This document shows positions 15,667 through 18,926 of a DNA stretch of 18,926 bases, piece by piece (positions within the stretch are counted from its first letter, which is position 1; every line of letters begins with the position of its first letter). A model generated the notes under the pieces. The model ran no database searches, was not told the DNA's origin, and worked only from the letters and a program-made list of their open reading frames with translations. The stretch lies in contig JBKJTY010000017.1 of assembly GCA_046590235.1 (NCBI GenBank), forward strand, positions 1-18,926, written 5' to 3'. This DNA is from 2-02-FULL-45-10 sp046590235 (GTDB taxonomy: Bacteria; Patescibacteriota; Patescibacteriia; Magasanikbacterales; GWA2-37-8). Position numbers and translations under genes: made by a program.

Positions 15667-16368
15667 TTAACGCTTCAGTGTGGTAGTTGGAGGTAGGATT
15701 TTTCGTTTTGGGATTGAAACAGTGAGAGCGGCATAATCAGTACCTGGTTTACTTTCTTCGTCGCCTTCAACTAGTAAAAAGCCGCTAATGCCATCTTCGC
15801 GAGTAAAGGTAAAGTGTTGTTCGTTTTTATTGCGGACTTCATCGTTGATGAGGTATTTTTTCTTGCCGAGTTCTTTTTTATAATAGGTATAGATGAAACT
15901 TGGTTCTGCGTCGAGGTTGCGCCATTCAATTTCTACGCTATCACTCAAGTTATTAACTGGTGTAGAGATGATTTGCCAAATATCATTCCAAGTTGACGGT
16001 GTTTTACTGGTGGTGTTGGTTTGTGTGGAGTCTGGAACCCGAACGAGAAGAGGGGATAAAATAACTTTAGGAAAGAGGGCGGCAATTTCTGTGCTGCGGT
16101 AAATATATTTTCCAGGAATAAACGTGATGCGTTCAATGGCATCTTTATCGTAGACCGGAATATCTTGTGGAAAAGTGCTTGGAACTGTTTTGATTACCGA
16201 TGGGCCTGCGCCGATAAGAAATTTTATACCTAAGAGAAACAAGGCTATAGCAATGACAATAAAAAGACACCCGGTAAAGCAGCCGCGCTTGAAAGAAGAT
16301 TGGCTTTTGGTCAATTCGCGGATTGGCGGCTCAACAATTTCAACAGCTTCTATTGGGTTACGAGGCAT
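15667..16368 (-). CDS. Unknown protein with one membrane segment, first gene of murJ-lepA-recJ operon
   Basis: I do not recognise a family for this 233-residue protein. A Pro/Glu-rich N-terminus (1-27, probably cytoplasmic) precedes a single hydrophobic helix (about 31-53, flanked by Arg29 and with Cys30 and Cys34). An extracytoplasmic part of about 180 residues follows, which looks alternately strand-rich (ERITFIPGKYIYRS; QHFTFTREDGISGFLLV) with a Ser/Thr/Asn-rich linker near 112-127. It ends in a basic, proline-containing tail. It is the first gene of the operon, 1 nt from murJ, which hints at a role at the cell envelope. No catalytic motif is apparent. Confidence 0.75.
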   Translation of the reverse strand: MPRNPIEAVEIVEPPIRELTKSQSSFKRGCFTGCLFIVIAIALFLLGIKFLIGAGPSVIKTVPSTFPQDIPVYDKDAIERITFIPGKYIYRSTEIAALFPKVILSPLLVRVPDSTQTNTTSKTPSTWNDIWQIISTPVNNLSDSVEIEWRNLDAEPSFIYTYYKKELGKKKYLINDEVRNKNEQHFTFTREDGISGFLLVEGDEESKPGTDYAALTVSIPKRKILPPTTTLKR

Positions 16369-16376
16369 AGTAATAT

Positions 16377-16382
16377 AGTATA
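16377..16382 (-). promoter_or_regulatory. Putative -10 box of the seven-gene minus-strand operon
   Basis: On the minus strand TATACT ends 8 nt before the ATG at 16368, so the predicted mRNA start is within 1-3 nt of the initiation codon (leaderless). No clear -35 was found at 17 bp. No other promoter-like element is evident in the gaps of the downstream operon, which are too short to contain one. Confidence 0.45.
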
Positions 16383-16440
16383 AGTAGTCTATCAGAAAAT
16401 ATGATTTTTGGATAGATACATTTAGCTGTTAAAAGAATGA

Positions 16441-16469
16441 TTGTTCTTTCCTAAAGTTGTTGCTATACT
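16441..16469 (+). promoter_or_regulatory. Promoter of the beta-CASP RNase gene
   Basis: TTGTTC (16441-16446), a 17-bp spacer and TATACT (16464-16469), with an extended TG at 16461-16462, form a good sigma70-type promoter. The predicted start near 16476 leaves a leader of about 11 nt without a Shine-Dalgarno. Confidence 0.65.
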
Positions 16470-16486
16470 ACCTTCATACTTTTCCT

Positions 16487-17839
16487 ATGAAACTTACTTT
16501 TTTTGGTGCAGCGCATGAAGTGACGGGCTCATGCAGTTTACTCGAGGTAGATAGTTATAAAATTTTAGTGGATTGTGGAATGTTCCAGGGTACTCCGGAG
16601 CAGGAAGCAAAAAATCCCACATTAGGTTTTGATCCAAAAATAATCACGCATGTTTTAGTCACCCACGCGCATCTCGACCATGTCGGTCGTTTGCCATTGT
16701 TGGTGAAACAAGGATTCAAAGGGTTCTTCTATATGACACCGCCAACTATCCAGTTGGCTCGTTTGATTATGGAAGACGCTTTCCAAATCATGCAATACGA
16801 AAATCGCACAACTGGCCGGCCAATTTTATATAGCATGCAAGATGTTGCGGCTGTGATTGATCAATCAAAAGGTATTAAGTATAATGAGCCGGTTTCTCTC
16901 ATGGCAAATGGTTTTGGTGTGACTGCCACCTGGCATGATGCCGGGCATATTTTCGGTTCAGGTTTTATTGAGGTAAAAGCGCATGATAAAACCATTGTTT
17001 TCTCAGGTGATGTCGGCAATATTAATGTGCCAATCTTACGTGATACCGAACAATTACCAATCAATATTGATGTTATGGTTTGTGAATCCACCTACGGCGA
17101 CCGATTGCATGAAAATTCCGCTACACGCGACAGCGTTGTTGAAAAAATGATTAGTGAATCACTTCGTCCAAAGGGTACTGTGCTTATCCCGTCATTTTCT
17201 TTAGAACGTACGCAAGAATTGATTTATGAACTAAATGATCTAGTGGATCGTCAGCACCGCTTACCAAAAGTCCCTATCTTTGTTGATAGTCCGCTAGCGA
17301 TTGATGCGTTAAAAGTGTACCGGGAGTTTCCGGAGTATTATGATACAGCAGCTGAAGAGTATATTAAAAGAGGTGATGACCTGTTTGATTTTCCTGGGCT
17401 CACGATGACGTATACCCGTGAAGAATCTAAAAAAATTAATAACTGGCCAGGTACTAAAATTATTATTGCTGGGTCTGGTATGATGAATGGTGGACGCATT
17501 ATGCACCATGCTCTTCGCTATTTATCTGATGAAAAAACAACGTTACTTTTGATTGGTTACCAGTCACCAGGTACCGTTGGTCGTCAGTTGTTGGACGGGG
17601 CTCGTTTGGTTAAAATTTTTGATGAAAAAGTTTTTGTACGTTGTACGGTTAAGATGGTTGGTTCGTTGTCTGCCCATGCCGATCAGAAAAAATTAATTTC
17701 GTGGTTGAAGAAAGCCCAGCCCAAACGTGTCCTCCTTAATCATGGTGAATTTGGAGCGGCGAGTGCGCTGGCGACGCATCTTAAAACAGAGGGTGTGAAT
17801 ACCGAAGTGGCGGCGCCCGGGTTTGTTTACGAATTGTAA
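16487..17839 (+). CDS. Beta-CASP metallo-beta-lactamase-fold RNase (CPSF73/Ysh1-like)
   Basis: The 450-residue protein has the metallo-beta-lactamase core THAHLDH (59-65, zinc-binding His/Asp), followed by FSGDVGN and ESTYGDR. Then come the beta-CASP region with PSFSLERTQEL and DSPLA, the motif-B-like GSGMMNGGR, SAHAD, and a final LNHGE. This arrangement fits cytoplasmic zinc-dependent RNA endo- or exonucleases related to CPSF73/Ysh1, rather than RNase J, which is longer and carries an extra C-terminal domain. It probably takes part in RNA processing or decay. The ATG at 16487 gives the typical MKLTFFGAAHEVTGS start; the in-frame TTG at 16457 lies in the promoter. The gene is monocistronic, with promoter and terminator visible. 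Confidence 0.93.
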   Translation: MKLTFFGAAHEVTGSCSLLEVDSYKILVDCGMFQGTPEQEAKNPTLGFDPKIITHVLVTHAHLDHVGRLPLLVKQGFKGFFYMTPPTIQLARLIMEDAFQIMQYENRTTGRPILYSMQDVAAVIDQSKGIKYNEPVSLMANGFGVTATWHDAGHIFGSGFIEVKAHDKTIVFSGDVGNINVPILRDTEQLPINIDVMVCESTYGDRLHENSATRDSVVEKMISESLRPKGTVLIPSFSLERTQELIYELNDLVDRQHRLPKVPIFVDSPLAIDALKVYREFPEYYDTAAEEYIKRGDDLFDFPGLTMTYTREESKKINNWPGTKIIIAGSGMMNGGRIMHHALRYLSDEKTTLLLIGYQSPGTVGRQLLDGARLVKIFDEKVFVRCTVKMVGSLSAHADQKKLISWLKKAQPKRVLLNHGEFGAASALATHLKTEGVNTEVAAPGFVYEL

Positions 17840-17852
17840 AAATTAACTAGTT

Positions 17853-17882
17853 AAAAACTTCCCCTAAAAAGGAAGTTTTTTT
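17853..17882 (+). terminator. Intrinsic terminator of the beta-CASP RNase gene
   Basis: AAAAACTTCC (17853-17862) pairs perfectly with GGAAGTTTTT (17871-17880) around an 8-nt loop, followed by further T. It lies 13 nt after the stop codon. Confidence 0.85.
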
Positions 17883-17967
17883 ATTTATGTTATCCACACG
17901 CGCTTTTAATAATATTATTTTGCTAATATAAGCCAATATTTGCGTTGGCGGAGAATGGTTAAAGGTG

Positions 17968-17996
17968 TTGACAAGTGTTGCTATGTGGGCTAAAAT
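17968..17996 (+). promoter_or_regulatory. mraZ/dcw promoter (consensus sigma70)
   Basis: TTGACA (17968-17973), a 17-bp spacer and TAAAAT (17991-17996) give the strongest promoter in the window: a perfect -35 and a near-consensus -10. The predicted start is near 18003, giving mraZ a leader of roughly 157 nt, far longer than any other leader here. The operator repeats overlap the -10. Confidence 0.8.
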
Positions 17997-18020
17997 GGAA
18001 GTATGTGGGGAAAAGTGGTG
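17986..18020 (+). promoter_or_regulatory. MraZ-type operator, four TGG-core repeats at 10-bp period
   Basis: TGGGC (17986), TGGAA (17996), TGGGG (18006) and TGGTG (18016) repeat every 10 bp with 5-nt spacers. MraZ of Escherichia coli is known to bind TGGGN direct repeats with 5-nt spacing in its own promoter. Here the repeats overlap the -10 and the predicted transcript start, so MraZ bound here should repress its own operon. Two of the four match TGGGN fully; the other two keep TGG. Confidence 0.75.
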
Positions 18021-18131
18021 ACAATGCTTGTCTTACTACTTTGTCCGCCTGAGCCTTGGCAAAGGCGGATTTATCTCACAGTTATTATGTTTATACATAC
18101 GTATAAACATAATTCGTTCGAAAATAGTTAA
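18003..18131 (+). CDS. Possible 42-residue leader ORF upstream of mraZ
   Basis: An ATG at 18003 coincides with the predicted transcription start and opens a 42-codon frame ending TAA at 18129-18131, inside the last inverted repeat. The product would begin MWGKVVTMLVLLL, have a hydrophobic stretch at 5-13 and a polar tail. It also has T at -1. A chance ORF of this size is quite possible, and part of it runs through the repeat-like hairpin, so support is weak. Confidence 0.22.
   Translation: MWGKVVTMLVLLLCPPEPWQRRIYLTVIMFIHTYKHNSFENS
18044..18069 (+). repeat. Inverted repeat TCCGCCT/AGGCGGA in mraZ leader
   Basis: TCCGCCT (18044-18050) pairs with AGGCGGA (18063-18069) around a 12-nt loop. An alternative stem GCCTT (18053-18057)/AAGGC (18062-18066) competes with it. 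No T-run follows, so it is not a standard terminator. It resembles GC-rich dispersed extragenic repeats. Confidence 0.55.
18084..18113 (+). repeat. Perfect 13-bp inverted repeat in mraZ leader
   Basis: Perfect arms of 13 bp (18084-18096 and 18101-18113, core TTATGTTTATAC) surround the 4-nt loop ATAC. It is AT-rich, so it could be a protein-binding palindrome in DNA or a weak hairpin in RNA. Confidence 0.7.
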
Positions 18132-18147
18132 ATTTATTTAACTATTT
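18122..18147 (+). repeat. Perfect 12-bp inverted repeat just before mraZ start
   Basis: Perfect arms AAATAGTTAAAT (18122-18133) and ATTTAACTATTT (18136-18147) are separated by TT. It ends 12 nt before the mraZ ATG and could limit ribosome access or mark an operator. Confidence 0.7.
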
Positions 18148-18159
18148 CGCTCACTCATT

Positions 18160-18591
18160 ATGTTTATCGGCGAGTATAGTCACAATCTCGATGACAAAGG
18201 ACGATTGGCCGTACCGGTCAAATTTCGTCGTGAGTTATCAAAAGGTGCCGTTGTTACTCGTGGGCTCGATAACTGTCTGTTTCTCTATACGAAAACAGAA
18301 TGGGAAAAGTTGGCTGAGAAATTAGCCACCCTTCCAATTAGCCAGGCAAACAGTCGTGCGTTTTCGCGCCTCATGCTTGCTGGTGCAATGGATGTCGAAG
18401 TCGATAAACAGGGAAGAATTATCTTGCCTGAATACTTGCGTTCATTCGCAGGGCTCAACAAGGAAGTTATTATCGCCGGTCTGTACAATCGGTTGGAAAT
18501 CTGGGACAGCGAAAAGTGGTCGAGCTATAAAGGCCAAACAGAAGCGGAAAGCGGTTCAATCGCTGAACGCATGGCTGAGCTCGGTGTTTAA
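18160..18591 (+). CDS. mraZ: Transcriptional regulator MraZ
   Basis: The 143-residue protein has the two tandem SpoVT/AbrB-like (SWAPPED-hairpin) halves of MraZ: FIGEYSHNLDDKGRLAVP near 2-19 and MDVEVDKQGRIILPEYLR near 77-94, each with the DXKGR/DXQGR-type DNA-binding signature. MraZ binds its own promoter as a ring-shaped oligomer and usually represses the dcw operon for division and cell wall genes. The direct-repeat operator found upstream fits that role. Length is standard. rsmH follows after 16 nt. No Shine-Dalgarno is present before the ATG. Confidence 0.97.
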   Translation: MFIGEYSHNLDDKGRLAVPVKFRRELSKGAVVTRGLDNCLFLYTKTEWEKLAEKLATLPISQANSRAFSRLMLAGAMDVEVDKQGRIILPEYLRSFAGLNKEVIIAGLYNRLEIWDSEKWSSYKGQTEAESGSIAERMAELGV

Positions 18592-18607
18592 ACTAATTAC
18601 CGACCAT

Positions 18608-18926
18608 ATGCGCCACGTACCAGTCCTCCTTAATGAAGTTATCTTGGGGCTTAATCTTAAGCCAAATACAAACGCGATTGACTGTACGCTTGGTGATGGT
18701 GGACACAGTGAAGCAATCCTTGCTAAAACTGCGCCGAAAGGCCGTTTGCTCGGTATTGACGCTGATCCTGAATCGTTGCTCCGCGCTAAACAGCATCTTT
18801 ATAACTTTGGTGATCGTGCAGTCTATGTACGAGATAATTTTTCCAAAATTAAAGAGATTGTTGCTCGGGAACAATTTGGTCCAGTCATGGCAATTTTAGC
18901 GGACTTTGGATGGTCCAGTCCGCAAT
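18608..18926 (+). CDS. rsmH: 16S rRNA (cytosine1402-N4)-methyltransferase RsmH, 5' part
   Basis: The first 106 residues are visible and the frame runs off the window. The start MRHVPVLLNEVI is typical, followed by the SAM-binding motif DCTLGDGGHS (25-34), GIDADPESL (50-58) and a DFGWSSPQ segment (99-106) equivalent to the family DLGVSSPQ motif. RsmH methylates N4 of cytosine 1402 in the ribosomal P site. It follows mraZ, the standard first two genes of the dcw cluster; division and cell wall genes are expected to the right. The C-terminal part is cut by the window edge. Confidence 0.95.
   Translation, partial: MRHVPVLLNEVILGLNLKPNTNAIDCTLGDGGHSEAILAKTAPKGRLLGIDADPESLLRAKQHLYNFGDRAVYVRDNFSKIKEIVAREQFGPVMAILADFGWSSPQ

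Larger units (their letters stand above)
17883..18159 (+). other. Intergenic and leader region upstream of mraZ
   Basis: Between the RNase terminator and mraZ this region has a perfect DnaA-box sequence TTATCCACA (17890-17898) in AT-rich DNA and a small GCCAA/TTGGC inverted repeat (17932-17949). These are followed by the mraZ promoter with operator repeats (17968-18020), three inverted repeats (18044-18147) and a possible 42-codon leader ORF (18003-18131). No RNA gene was recognised. Confidence 0.6.

Noticed and set aside
18044..18069. Intrinsic terminator upstream of mraZ
   Set aside because: The stem is not followed by a T-run, and it lies downstream of the best promoter in the window.
17883..18159. 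Replication origin
   Set aside because: Only one perfect DnaA box is seen and dnaA, dnaN or iteron clusters are absent.
1..18926. CRISPR array, tRNA, rRNA, insertion sequence or prophage genes
   Set aside because: No regularly spaced repeats with spacers, no cloverleaf or rRNA sequence, and no transposase, integrase or phage proteins were seen on either strand.

Overview
The window looks like chromosomal DNA from a member of the Candidate Phyla Radiation (Patescibacteria), probably one of the polysaccharide-rich lineages near Uhrbacteria, Magasanikbacteria or Falkowbacteria. That placement is an inference from gene content (DUF2304 with a GT2, a membrane-anchored DsbA-like protein, a secreted S8 peptidase, compact coupled operons), from moderate-to-low GC, and from a complete absence of Shine-Dalgarno sequences at the gene starts. 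TGA acts as an ordinary stop (for example in the ATGA overlaps), so the TGA-recoded lineages (Gracilibacteria, Absconditabacteria) are excluded.

Bases 1-9400 are mostly a surface-glycan region. A minus-strand polyprenyl-phosphate sugar phosphotransferase is divergent from a plus-strand secreted subtilisin-like protease. A plus-strand run follows: UXS-like nucleotide-sugar epimerase/decarboxylase, DPM1-like GT2, DUF2304. After a nested inverted repeat (5576-5652, related to a copy at 42-70) comes a second plus-strand run: GT4 glycosyltransferase, SAM methyltransferase, a GT4-like protein lacking its second domain, a membrane-anchored thioredoxin-fold protein with a CPYG site, and a YtxH-like protein. 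A stem-loop at 9365-9406 closes this run and the converging operon.

Bases 9405-16368 hold one tightly packed minus-strand operon read right to left: unknown one-TM protein, MurJ flippase, LepA (EF4), MazG-like pyrophosphohydrolase, HAD phosphatase, a 32-residue membrane peptide, and RecJ. Neighbours are 1-4 nt apart or overlap as ATGA, so they are probably co-transcribed and translationally coupled. The likely promoter is at 16377-16382.

Bases 16487-17839 encode a beta-CASP metallo-beta-lactamase RNase with its own promoter and terminator. After a 320-base intergenic region the division and cell wall (dcw) cluster begins with mraZ and rsmH; rsmH runs off the window. The intergenic region contains a consensus promoter, a four-repeat MraZ-type operator with a 10-bp period, three inverted repeats and a possible short leader ORF.

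Two window-wide patterns stand out. All 20 chosen starts are ATG, none has a recognisable Shine-Dalgarno sequence, and 19 of 20 have T at position -1. Six promoters share the same -10 hexamer, TATACT, 8-31 nt before the start codon.
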